Assembly: GCA_024236215.1 (NCBI GenBank)
Contig: JACKKX010000004.1
Location: 215,392 to 279,391, forward strand
Length of the DNA: 64,000 nt
Direction of reading: 5' to 3'
DNA from: Novosphingobium sp.
GTDB lineage: Bacteria > Pseudomonadota > Alphaproteobacteria > Sphingomonadales > Sphingomonadaceae
Shown: piece by piece, positions 1 through 6,665 of the stretch
How the letters are laid out: each line of letters begins with the position of its first letter
How positions within the stretch are numbered: the stretch's first letter is position 1
Made by a program: the position numbers and the translations under genes
The notes under the pieces: generated by a model
Seen by the model: only the letters and a program-made list of their open reading frames with translations
What the model was told of the DNA's origin: nothing
The model's database searches: none

Positions 1-851
1 GGGGCATGCCCCCAATACGGTTTGCCGGTTGATCCTGCCCCTATCTCGGCCGGGGTCCTGTTCCCGAGGCTCGAGTGGGGCCGGAAGTGGTTGTAGTCGT
101 GCCGCCATGCCTCCAGCTCCTGGCGGGCATGTGCGAGGCTGGTGAAGATCGTCTCGTTCAGGAACTCGTCCCGCAGCCGCGCATTGAAGCTCTCGATGAA
201 CCCGTTCTGATAGGGCTTGCCCGGCGCTATATAGTGCCACTCGACATTGTGCTCCTTGCTCCAGCGCAGGATCGCCATGCTTGTCAGCTCGGTGCCGTTG
301 TCGCTGACGATGGTGTGGGGCCGCGCCATCCGCTCGAAGACCGCTGCATCGAGTTCGCGCCCGACCCGCGCGCCGGAGATCGACGTATCGGCGATCAGGC
401 GCACACACTCCCGGCTGTAGTCATCGACCACGACGAAGATCCGGAACCTGCGTCCGCAAGCAAAGGCATCGGACACGAAGTCGAGGCTCCAGCGTTGGTT
501 GGGGCCTTGCGGTATCGCCATCGGCGCCCTTGTGCCCAAGGCCCGCTTGCGACCGCCGCGGCGGCGCACCTGCAGCCGTTCCTCGCGATAGAGCCGTCGG
601 AACTTCTTGTGGTTCATTGTCCATCCCTCCCGGCACAGCAGCCAGTGCAGCCGCCGATAGCCGAACCGGCGGCGCTGGCTGGCCAGTTCACGGATGCGCT
701 CGCGCGCCTTCCCATCGTCGGGCCGACGACTGACATAGCGCACCATGGTCCGGTCAGCGCCCAGCACCGCACAGGCCCGGCGTTGGCTCACCTCGAAGAC
801 CTCCTGGAGATGAGCCACCGCCTGCCGCCTGGCACCGGGCGCTAGAATTTT
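1..851 (-). CDS. IS3-family transposase OrfB (DDE integrase core), 3' end outside window
   Basis: This is the catalytic half of the IS3 transposase, which cuts and joins DNA through a DDE (RNase H-fold) core. Translation of the minus strand in the -1 frame relative to orfA gives an uninterrupted product. It shows an HTH_21-like segment (YRRLHWLL), the first Asp in WSLDFVSD, the second Asp in VSDNGTEL and the Glu in NGFIESFNARLRDE, followed by the usual ending LEAWRHDYNHFRPHSSLGN. No good start codon precedes it, so it is expected to be made only as an OrfAB fusion by frameshifting at the A7 run. The reading frame is still open at position 1, where the window cuts off the last residues. No disabling mutation is visible, so the element may be active. 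Confidence 0.88.
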
Positions 852-1108
852 TTTGCGCTGATCTCCTTGAGCATGGCGTTGTCGAGCATCGAGTCCGCCA
901 GCAGCTTCTTCAGCCGCTCGTTCTCCTGCTCCAGCTGGCGCAGCCGCCGGGCGTCCGACACCTCCAGCCCGCCGTACTTCGACTTCCACTTGTAGAAGGT
1001 CGCCGAGCTGATCCCGTGACGGCGGCAAACATCCGCCGTCGCCATCCCCGCTTCCTGCTCCTTCAAAACAGCGATGATCTGCTCCTCGCTGAACCTGCTC
1101 CGCTTCAT
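842..1108 (-). CDS. IS3-family transposase OrfA (HTH and leucine zipper)
   Basis: An 88-residue protein that binds the ends of the IS3 element. Residues 1-55 are an HTH_Tnp_1 domain (FSEEQIIAVLKEQEAG, then VCRRHGISSATFYKWKSKYGG). Residues 56-85 form a leucine-zipper-like coil (LRQLEQENERLKKLLADS). The gene ends in Lys-Lys-Phe-stop directly at the A7 slippery run, exactly where ribosomes are expected to shift to orfB. The ATG at 1108 is preceded by GGAGACGG about 6 bases upstream, a good ribosome binding site. Produced alone it normally acts as an inhibitor of transposition; fused to OrfB it is the transposase. Confidence 0.9.
   Translation of the reverse strand: MKRSRFSEEQIIAVLKEQEAGMATADVCRRHGISSATFYKWKSKYGGLEVSDARRLRQLEQENERLKKLLADSMLDNAMLKEISAKKF
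848..854 (-). promoter_or_regulatory. A7 programmed -1 frameshift site between orfA and orfB
   Basis: On the minus strand seven A residues lie over the last Lys-Lys codons of orfA, 4 bases before its stop codon. Slipping back by one base moves the ribosome into the orfB frame without meeting a stop. The frame arithmetic fits: orfA codons and orfB codons are offset by exactly -1. Confidence 0.8.
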
Positions 1109-1168
1109 TCGTCCGTCTCCTTGTCAGGGCCGGACTCTACTTATCACTGGAGGAAATCTAGGGGCTCA

Positions 1169-1188
1169 GACCACGCGGCATAGAGGCG
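1169..1188 (-). pseudogene. Internal sliver of the interrupted glycosyltransferase gene
   Basis: These 20 bases lie between the IS3-family end and the IS1595-type transposon. Joined to 4852-5337 after removing one copy of the 8-bp duplication, the minus strand reads on in frame as ...CLNRLYAAW. That is a natural continuation of the glycosyltransferase. It shows that both elements inserted into the same gene only 20 bp apart. Confidence 0.75.
1181..1188. repeat. Target-site duplication, left copy (TAGAGGCG)
   Basis: An 8-bp direct repeat identical to 4844-4851, immediately outside the transposon's terminal inverted repeats. Eight base pairs is the duplication length typical of IS1595-family transposition. 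Confidence 0.85.
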
Positions 1189-1217
1189 CGGCATTATGTA
1201 GCAAGCGCACCAAGGCA
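1189..1217 (+). repeat. Transposon left terminal inverted repeat
   Basis: It reads CGGCATTATGTAGCAA, then two variable bases, then GCACCAAG, one variable base and CA. It matches the complement of 4815-4843 at 26 of 29 positions. Confidence 0.85.
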
Positions 1218-1338
1218 GTTTCAAACGTCATCACAGGCGATGGCGACTGCCAGCGCTTTACATGTGCTGCTCCATTAGAGGAGTGGGCGCTTTGAATAAG
1301 ACTCCACAGTTGGCCGCGAATAGGGCAGGAACTGGCCT

Positions 1339-2121
1339 ATGCGTTGGTTTTCAAAAACAACCAAAAAACTTGACCGGCTCGGCATATGGGCAGGGGCCTA
1401 TACCATGCTGAGCGGCGTTCTCTCGTGGGTATGGTCGCAAGTTTCGGCATTTGGTGAGATGAATTGGCCAGAAGCCATTCTCTTGGGGTTGGCCTGTGGG
1501 CTATTCTTGATGCTTGGGATAACATCAAGTCTGGCTCTGTGGAGGAAATTTCGCCCTCTTCTGCAATTACATCAAGACGTTACTAGCGATGTAGAGCCAA
1601 CGCAGGAAGGTGTCTGCCTCTACGCGGGGTGGCCCACCCTTTCTGCCAATGATCTGGATGACTGCAACAGGCTAGAACTGGCCATTTTCTGCTTCAATGG
1701 GAATCCGTATCCCATAAAAGTCAGTAAGGTATCTGGCCAACCGAGATATTCTGGCATCGTCAAGGACCAGCCCAATATTGAGGGAAGCGCGCTACCAACG
1801 CCGGTTCTCTTATCAGATCGCGGACCTGCCATCTGCGAACCCAAGAGCGAATTTCTTCTGGTGATGCACCAGTATCTAACCAAGCGCGAAGCGAGCGAAA
1901 TTGCTAGAATAATGTCCGTGGGGAAAATTACGCTGGACATTCGGAATCTCGAAATCGAGATGGAGCGAGCAGATTGCGCCGCTACCAAGTTCATACTCCC
2001 AATAACCAGAAGCCCCAACCTGGCCCTTGCTAAGGGAGGGGAGGAGATCAAAAATACAACTGTTTACGCATCTGTAAATGTAGCCATTGGAGTGGCGACT
2101 TCTACTCAAGATTCAGCTTAG
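1339..2121 (+). CDS. Two-helix membrane protein, transposon cargo, unknown function
   Basis: A 260-residue protein that I do not recognise. Residues 14-36 and 44-67 are hydrophobic helices (WAGAYTMLSGVLSWVW and AILLGLACGLFLMLGITSS), so the N-terminus is a membrane hairpin and the remaining roughly 190 residues are a soluble domain without known motifs. The ATG follows GCAGGA by about 9 bases. Base composition is noticeably more AT-rich than the core genes in this window, which suggests transfer from elsewhere. Its 3' end overlaps the convergent DUF6471-like gene by 20 bp. It lies between the transposon's terminal repeats and is therefore probably cargo. Confidence 0.7.
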   Translation: MRWFSKTTKKLDRLGIWAGAYTMLSGVLSWVWSQVSAFGEMNWPEAILLGLACGLFLMLGITSSLALWRKFRPLLQLHQDVTSDVEPTQEGVCLYAGWPTLSANDLDDCNRLELAIFCFNGNPYPIKVSKVSGQPRYSGIVKDQPNIEGSALPTPVLLSDRGPAICEPKSEFLLVMHQYLTKREASEIARIMSVGKITLDIRNLEIEMERADCAATKFILPITRSPNLALAKGGEEIKNTTVYASVNVAIGVATSTQDSA

Positions 2122-2323
2122 ACGCCCCAATAGCCTCTAAGCATTGGATCAAGAACACCGCCGTGAATTTACCCCGGCTCAGCTTGTTCCTGATATTCGG
2201 CTCAGAGTCCACAACCCCGATTGCCGCCAGCTTATCAACTAGCTGCGCGTAGGACACATTGCGGCGCTTCAGCTCGCCCTTGAGCAAGCCCTTCACCTTC
2301 GCTTCCCATTCCGTGTCAGCCAC
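2102..2323 (-). CDS. DUF6471-like small helix-turn-helix protein
   Basis: A 73-residue protein resembling the DUF6471 family: WEAKVKGLLKGELKRRNVSYAQL, then EPNIRNKLSRGKFTAVFLIQCLEAIGA. The pattern looks like a compact XRE-type helix-turn-helix that could bind DNA. It starts with GTG, with GGAGA 7 bases upstream. It diverges from the transposase, and a 19-bp near-palindrome lies 13 bp upstream of its start, so it may repress both itself and the transposase. The family assignment is from memory of the family pattern; the repressor role is inferred from location. Confidence 0.7.
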   Translation of the reverse strand: MADTEWEAKVKGLLKGELKRRNVSYAQLVDKLAAIGVVDSEPNIRNKLSRGKFTAVFLIQCLEAIGASKLNLE

Positions 2324-2335
2324 AACGTATCTCCA

Positions 2336-2354
2336 ATGATGATATAATCATCAT
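2336..2354. promoter_or_regulatory. Palindromic putative operator between DUF6471-like gene and transposase
   Basis: ATGATGAT and ATCATCAT are perfect 8-bp arms around ATA. The site lies between two divergent genes and overlaps a TATAAT hexamer (2343-2348). Confidence 0.5.
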
Positions 2355-2371
2355 ATACGATACGTTTGCCA

Positions 2372-2400
2372 TTGACAACAGTGCCTATATGCCATTATAT
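2372..2400 (+). promoter_or_regulatory. Putative sigma70-type promoter for the transposase
   Basis: TTGACA (2372-2377), a 17-bp spacer and TTATAT (2395-2400) predict a transcript starting near 2407, ahead of the transposase start. Confidence 0.5.
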
Positions 2401-2423
2401 GCGATGCATTGATATCGGATATA

Positions 2424-3389
2424 ATGACAATGCAGCACTTTCTCCTCTCCGCCGCCGCCCGCTCACTGAGCCTCAAGAAGGTTTTCCAGATGGGCGAGGA
2501 CGTTGCCTATCAGACCTTCTGCCAGATGCGCTGGCCCGAAACGGAAGGCGAGGCTGTGTGCCCGCGCTGCGGCTGCACGGAAAGCTACAGCATTGCCACC
2601 CGCCGCAAGTTCAAGTGCGTTGGCTGCTATCACCAGTTCAGTGTCACCAGCGGAACTATCTTCGCTTCGCGCAAGCTGAGTTTCACAGATCTGCTGGCCG
2701 CTATCGTGATCTTTGTGAACGGGGCCAAGGGCGTTTCTGCCCTGCAAGTCAGCCGCGATCTGTGCGTTCAATACAAGACTGCCTTTGTCCTTTCGCACAA
2801 GCTGCGCGAGGCAATGGCGCTTGAGGATGCAGGGCAGGTTCTCGAAGGCGAAGTGGAAGTGGACGGCGCCTATTTCGGTGGTCACGTCCGCCCGGCCAAT
2901 GCCAAGGAAGATCGCGTTGACCGTCGCCTTGCCATGCACCAGACCGGAAAGCGCCAGGTCGTGGTTGTCGGGCGCGAGCGTGGCGGCGAAAGCCTCACCG
3001 TTGTCGCAAAGAGCGAAGCCAAGGGTGGCGAGATTGTCGCTGCCAGCATTCACCACATGGCGACCGTCCACGCGGACGAAGCCAGCCATTGGGACGATCT
3101 GCACGCAAAGTTCGATACCCGCCGGATCAACCACCACCGCGCTTACTCGGATGGCCTCGCTTGCACCAATCAGGCCGAAAGCTACTTCTCGCGCCTTCGC
3201 CGTATGGAGGTGGGGACGCACCACCATATCGCCGGGCCATATCTCGCCAGCTACGCCGCTGAGGCGTCGTGGCGCGAGGACAACCGCCGCGTGTGCAACG
3301 GCAATCAGACTGCGATGGTTGGCATGGCTGCGCTGGCTAGCGGTGTGTCGCGGCGATGGGCGGGGTATTGGCAGCGGAACGCTGCGTGA
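2424..3389 (+). CDS. IS1595-family transposase
   Basis: A 321-residue transposase of the ISXO2-like/IS1595 type. The N-terminus has a zinc ribbon (CPRCGCTESYS, then FKCVGCYHQF). The central part carries the IS1595 DDE-type domain, with the first Asp in EGEVEVDGAYFGG, the second in TVHADEASHWDD and the family's NHHRAYSDGLACTNQAESYFSRLRR segment. The frame opens at 2409, but the ATG at 2424 fits better with the predicted promoter; ribosome binding sites are weak for both. A perfect hairpin terminator follows 48 bp after the stop. No inactivating change is seen, so the element may still move. Confidence 0.88.
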   Translation: MTMQHFLLSAAARSLSLKKVFQMGEDVAYQTFCQMRWPETEGEAVCPRCGCTESYSIATRRKFKCVGCYHQFSVTSGTIFASRKLSFTDLLAAIVIFVNGAKGVSALQVSRDLCVQYKTAFVLSHKLREAMALEDAGQVLEGEVEVDGAYFGGHVRPANAKEDRVDRRLAMHQTGKRQVVVVGRERGGESLTVVAKSEAKGGEIVAASIHHMATVHADEASHWDDLHAKFDTRRINHHRAYSDGLACTNQAESYFSRLRRMEVGTHHHIAGPYLASYAAEASWREDNRRVCNGNQTAMVGMAALASGVSRRWAGYWQRNAA

Positions 3390-3437
3390 ACAGAGTGGGG
3401 CACTGACTCGACAATTTGGTTAAAACACCCTAAAGGC

Positions 3438-3471
3438 AAAGCCCTCGGACGTTAGAGCGTCCGAGGGCTTT
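3438..3471 (+). terminator. Hairpin terminator after the transposase gene
   Basis: AAAGCCCTCGGACG (3438-3451) pairs perfectly with CGTCCGAGGGCTTT (3458-3471) around a six-base loop. The 14-bp stem with flanking A and T runs would stop transcription in both directions and insulate the transposase from the downstream cargo genes. Confidence 0.75.
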
Positions 3472-3583
3472 AAGAGGTAACCCGCGTGTGCGGCGGGTCG
3501 GTGTTTGCTAGCGACAAGGGTCTACACCCCCATCAAAGGCGCGTCAACCCGCCGTTTCACGCCCAACGCAGGACGTGAAACTA

Positions 3584-3865
3584 ATGAGTACGACCACCCA
3601 GAGCATCCTTTGCGGCTCGTGCAAGAGCCCAGCGAAGACCGTCCCCAACCCGAAACCTCACGACCAGGTCAAGTGTCCTCGGTGCGGCAAATCCGACCGG
3701 TTCGATCAAGTCATGAAGTCCGTTCAGGCTCACGTTGCGCATCTCACGCAGCAGCACCTGTCGGAAAGCCTCGCCAAAGCCGCTCGCGGCAACAGCTTCA
3801 TCAAGTTCGAAATCAAGAAGCCTGCGCACCGCAGCTTCCGCTGGATTATTGAGAAGGGGCTCTAA
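3584..3865 (+). CDS. Small zinc-ribbon protein, transposon cargo
   Basis: A 93-residue protein of unknown function. Two CxxC pairs (CGSC near residue 10 and CPRCG near residue 31) make an N-terminal zinc ribbon. A basic, probably helical region follows (VMKSVQAHVAHLTQQHLSES), then a Lys/Arg-rich end. A GTG lies three codons upstream, but the ATG at 3584 is better placed behind AGGACG. The stop is 4 bases before the next start, so it is almost certainly co-translated with the Cas2-fold protein. The ribbon suggests nucleic-acid or protein binding; no specific role can be assigned. Confidence 0.7.
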   Translation: MSTTTQSILCGSCKSPAKTVPNPKPHDQVKCPRCGKSDRFDQVMKSVQAHVAHLTQQHLSESLAKAARGNSFIKFEIKKPAHRSFRWIIEKGL

Positions 3866-3869
3866 AATC

Positions 3870-4160
3870 ATGGCACAGTTCCTCATCACTTACGACAACA
3901 AGCCGCCGCGCAACTACGCCGCCCTTTGTCGCCTTATGGCGCAGTGGAAAGCGGTCAAGCTTGCGGAGTCAGTCTGGCTCGCCACCCTCAATGGTCCGGC
4001 TGCTACTATCAGAAACATCGTTCAGGGCACATTGCAGCCCAATGATATCGTGGCGGTCATTGAATTGAAGGCAGGCTCGAATTGGGCAACCAACCGAGTC
4101 AACGCCGCAGCAAATGCTTGGCTGTCCGCAAACATACTGCCAGCGCAAATAGCGGCGTAA
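3870..4160 (+). CDS. Cas2-fold (SinR/VapD-like) small protein, transposon cargo
   Basis: A 96-residue protein. Its N-terminus MAQFLITYDN, the later SVWLATL strand, the helix PAATIRNIVQ and the strand IVAVIELKAGSNWAT follow the ferredoxin-like order of Cas2 and related stand-alone proteins. Asp9 at the end of strand 1 is where Cas2 enzymes keep their conserved Asp. There is no Cas1, no CRISPR array and no cas operon in the window, so this is an orphan of the fold. Relatives include RNases (VapD) and structural adaptors. It is coupled to the zinc-ribbon gene and sits inside an IS1595-type transposon. The fold assignment is by pattern only, and nuclease activity is not shown. Confidence 0.6.
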   Translation: MAQFLITYDNKPPRNYAALCRLMAQWKAVKLAESVWLATLNGPAATIRNIVQGTLQPNDIVAVIELKAGSNWATNRVNAAANAWLSANILPAQIAA

Positions 4161-4319
4161 AATGTGAGCCGCGCTTAGCGGTCCACTACAAGTGGGGGGG
4201 CGGACTTCGTTTCGCATGTCGTTCGCTCCCCTACGGTGATATCCCCCAAACCAGCATCCCTCCCGGCCTCTGCTGATACTGCACCAGCGTCCGCTCGCGC
4301 AGGTTTCGCAGCGCCGCCC

Positions 4320-4775
4320 CTATCCATCACGGCCAACCAGCCACCACTCCATAGGCCCGTTACGTCCGCCAACCCTGCGGCTGTCCACCAGCCCCTTGCG
4401 GCGCATCTTGCAGAGCGCATAGCCGACCCGGCGCGCGATCAACCGGCAAACGATCTTGTCGCTGGCATTGAGTCCCCGCCGCTCCATAACAGCCTCGCCA
4501 AGCTCAAGCGTATTCAGGGGCCGATCTGACGCCCGGAGCATTTCGAGCAACTGGCGCTGAAAGTCACCCCGGAATGCCGTGAATGGCGACGGCGGCACTC
4601 CATCCGGCAAGTCCTCCAGGTCGATCGCCGGGCGGAAAACCCGGATGCTGGTATCTATCGCATGGAGCTGGGCCATTAATCCGGCTAGCTGGATATGCAG
4701 CGCTTCGACCTGTCCAGCCAGCTCAGCCCGCTTGCGAATGAGTCCGTGCACGGTCAATTCGTAGGAGTCCGTCAT
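4320..4775 (-). CDS. Coiled-coil plus winged-helix-like protein, transposon cargo
   Basis: A 151-residue protein I recognise only as a common hypothetical of alphaproteobacterial mobile regions. Residues 12-47 form a coil (LIRKRAELAGQVEALHIQL, then GLMAQLHAIDTS). Residues 68-150 look like a winged helix (FQRQLLEMLRASDRPLNTLEL, GYALCKMRRKGLVDSRRVGG). Such a layout would suit an oligomeric DNA-binding protein. Its start lies only 40 bp from the right inverted repeat, so its promoter must lie in or next to the transposon end. The region 4161-4319 between it and the Cas2-fold gene shows no gene. Confidence 0.65.
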   Translation of the reverse strand: MTDSYELTVHGLIRKRAELAGQVEALHIQLAGLMAQLHAIDTSIRVFRPAIDLEDLPDGVPPSPFTAFRGDFQRQLLEMLRASDRPLNTLELGEAVMERRGLNASDKIVCRLIARRVGYALCKMRRKGLVDSRRVGGRNGPMEWWLVGRDG

Positions 4776-4814
4776 ATGCAGACATTACGCACCGCAGGCG
4801 ATTACATCTATACG

Positions 4815-4843
4815 TGGCTTGGTGCTGTTGCTACATAATGCCG
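4815..4843 (-). repeat. Transposon right terminal inverted repeat
   Basis: The complement of this segment begins CGGCATTATGTAGCAA and matches the left repeat (1189-1217) at 26 of 29 positions. Confidence 0.85.
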
Positions 4844-4851
4844 TAGAGGCG
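4844..4851. repeat. Target-site duplication, right copy (TAGAGGCG)
   Basis: Identical to 1181-1188. On the minus strand it encodes part of Arg-Leu-Tyr in the interrupted glycosyltransferase. Confidence 0.85.
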
Positions 4852-5337
4852 GTTAAGGCAATCGGCCTTGGTGGTTGGTCCATCGGCCCCGTGGACCACC
4901 AGCCGCACCCTGGCGTCGGCTCCGGCGGCCTCCATGGCCGCCGCCAGGGTCGCTGTGTCATTGCGATAGCAGCCAACATAGAGCCGCAGTTCGCGCTGCG
5001 GCCAGGCTTTCATCATATGGGCGACTGTTGCCCCGATCACCACCGATTCCTGGTAGGCCGGGATCAGCACCGCCAGCGGACCAGCCAGTTCGGCTCGGCC
5101 ATAGCCGCGCGGAAGGCGCGGAGTGCGGGCGCGTCCGGTGAGCTTGAGCCACAACCAGGAAAGATCGATCGCGAACTCGTCAACCAGGCCGACGACGAAC
5201 CAGAACGAAGCGAAGATCAGCAACTCGCGCTCAATCGGCACGAGCCACTGCAAGATCGACAAAGCTAGCGATTCCTGCCCCGCCACGGCTGCCCCAAGCC
5301 CTCCCCCAAAAGCGCGAGGAGCCGAGCCTATCGGCAA
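4844..5337 (-). pseudogene. NfrB-like membrane glycosyltransferase, 5' fragment, disrupted by two mobile elements
   Basis: The fragment encodes about the first 160 residues of a glycosyl transferase resembling sphingomonad phage-N4-adsorption-protein-B-like proteins. It has a membrane helix (LLIFASFWFVVGLVDEF) and the start of a GT-A domain (LAVLIPAYQESVVIGATVAH, then VHGADGPTTKADCLNRLY). The family is several hundred residues longer. Reading stops 3 codons inside the transposon. The gene continues for 20 bp at 1169-1188 and is then broken again by the IS3-family element; any remainder lies before position 1. The protein's start is uncertain: a GTG near 5280 has a GGAGGG sequence upstream. 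Loss would presumably affect an envelope polysaccharide or phage receptor; that is inference. Confidence 0.72.
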
Positions 5338-5376
5338 ACCCGGGGGCTGGCAACGCGTTGTTGCATACCCCCGTGA

Positions 5377-6660
5377 TCAGCCCAGCAGCGCGGCTTGCCC
5401 GATGTAGACCAGCGCGCCCGCGAGGTATCCGGCCAAAGCAAGCAGGCCGAACTTCTTCAGGTACCAGCCGAACTCGATCTTCTCGATACTCATCGCCGCC
5501 ACGCCGGCGGCCGAACCGATCACCAGGATCGACCCCCCGGTGCCCGCGCAATAGGCCATGAATTCCCACAGGAAGCTGTCGGTCGGGTGCAGATCTAGGC
5601 TGTACATCCCCATCGCCGCAGCGACGATCGGCACATTGTCGACCACCGCGCTGGCGAGGCCAAACAGCACCACGATCACATCGAGCCGACCCACGGTATG
5701 GTCAAGCCAGGTCGCGGCGGCAGCAAGGATGTGGGCATGTTCCAGCACCGCCACCGCCAGCAGGATGCCAACGAAGAACACGATCGCGCTCATGTCGATC
5801 CTGGTCAGGGCGTGGGCGATCGCCATGCGCTGGCGCACCTCGTGCGGTTTGCGACGGTGGACCAGATCCCCTGCTGCCCAGACGATTCCCAGCCCGAACA
5901 GGATCCCCAGGAACGGCGGCAGGTGGGTGATCGCCTTGAAGGCGGGAACCGCCAGCAACACGCCAAGCCCCAGCGCGAACATCAGGTTGCGCTCAAACGC
6001 GGTGGTGTGGCCGGTTCCAGCTTCCGGTTCTTCGGGGCCTATCAACGGCTTCCCGCGCAGCAAGAACCCGGCCATCACCAGGGGCACCAGGAGATTGACG
6101 ATCGAGGGCACGATCAGACGGGTGACGATCGCCCCGGCGCTGACCTGCCCGCCGATCCACAACATGGTGGTGGTGACGTCGCCCATCGGCGACCAGGCCC
6201 CGCCAGCGTTGGCGGAAATGATGACCAGACCAGCCAGGAACAGCCGGTCCTCGCGCGGGCCGATCAGCTTTCTCAAGAGCGAGATCATCACGATCGTGGT
6301 GGTCAGGTTGTCGAGGATCGCGGAAAGAAAGAAGGTCAGCCAGCAGACGATCCAGACCAGCGACAGCAGGCTCTTGGCCTTGACCCGCTGGGTTACCACC
6401 TCGAACCCGCCGTGGATATCGACCACCTCGACAATGGTCATCGCCCCCATCAGGAAGAAGGCGATCTCGGCGGTTTCGACCAGCGATGAAGCAAGTTCAC
6501 CGTCGATCGCGTCATGGTTTCCGCTGCCGGCTACGGCGTAAAGCGTCCAGAGCAGCCCCGCGCCAACCAGCGCGGCGGCGGACTTGTTGACCTTGAGCGG
6601 CTCTTCAAGCGCGATCGCAGCATAGGTCAGGGCAAAAATGGCAATCAGAAAAGTGGTCAT
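5377..6660 (-). CDS. nhaD: Na+/H+ antiporter NhaD
   Basis: A 427-residue inner-membrane protein that exchanges sodium (or lithium) for protons and so supports pH and salt balance. It matches the NhaD/ion-transporter superfamily with about a dozen hydrophobic helices. Conserved stretches are LSAILDNLTTTIVMISLL (near residue 116), SANAGGAWSPMGDVTTTMLW, VVDNVPIVAAAMGMY (near residue 335) and GTGGSILVIGSAAGVAAM. The buried Asp-Asn pairs in the DNLTTT and DNVP segments are the likely cation site. It ends 5 bp after the VOC gene on the same strand, so the two are probably one transcript. Length is normal for the family. Confidence 0.92.
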   Translation of the reverse strand: MTTFLIAIFALTYAAIALEEPLKVNKSAAALVGAGLLWTLYAVAGSGNHDAIDGELASSLVETAEIAFFLMGAMTIVEVVDIHGGFEVVTQRVKAKSLLSLVWIVCWLTFFLSAILDNLTTTIVMISLLRKLIGPREDRLFLAGLVIISANAGGAWSPMGDVTTTMLWIGGQVSAGAIVTRLIVPSIVNLLVPLVMAGFLLRGKPLIGPEEPEAGTGHTTAFERNLMFALGLGVLLAVPAFKAITHLPPFLGILFGLGIVWAAGDLVHRRKPHEVRQRMAIAHALTRIDMSAIVFFVGILLAVAVLEHAHILAAAATWLDHTVGRLDVIVVLFGLASAVVDNVPIVAAAMGMYSLDLHPTDSFLWEFMAYCAGTGGSILVIGSAAGVAAMSIEKIEFGWYLKKFGLLALAGYLAGALVYIGQAALLG

Positions 6661-6665
6661 CGTTC

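Larger units (their letters stand above)
1..1168 (-). mobile_element. IS3-family insertion sequence, left part outside window
   Basis: The element reads on the minus strand and carries orfA followed by orfB in the -1 frame, the standard IS3 arrangement. Its upstream end is placed at 1168, where the minus strand begins TGAGCCCC. IS3-type ends usually start with TG, and immediately beyond this point the sequence reads as glycosyltransferase coding DNA. The other end lies before position 1, so the second terminal repeat and target duplication cannot be checked. The exact boundary at 1168 is an inference. Confidence 0.8.
1189..4843. mobile_element. IS1595-family transposon with cargo genes (3655 bp)
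   Basis: A complete-looking transposon. Its ends are 29-bp inverted repeats matching at 26 positions, and it is flanked by a perfect 8-bp duplication (TAGAGGCG). It contains an IS1595-type transposase (2424-3389) and five further genes: a membrane protein, a DUF6471-like protein, a zinc-ribbon protein, a Cas2-fold protein and a minus-strand coiled-coil protein. Some IS1595 subgroups are known to carry passenger genes, but this cargo set is not one I can match to a described element. Insertion split a glycosyltransferase gene. The boundaries are seen directly in the sequence; that the cargo moves with the element is an inference from their position between the repeats. Confidence 0.85.

Noticed and set aside
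3584..4160. Remains of a CRISPR-Cas locus around the Cas2-fold gene
   Set aside because: No cas1, effector gene or repeat-spacer array is found nearby. Inverted repeats and a target duplication show a transposon instead.
5698..6489. 263-codon plus-strand open frame
   Set aside because: It is the antisense of nhaD, with Gln/His/Arg-rich composition.
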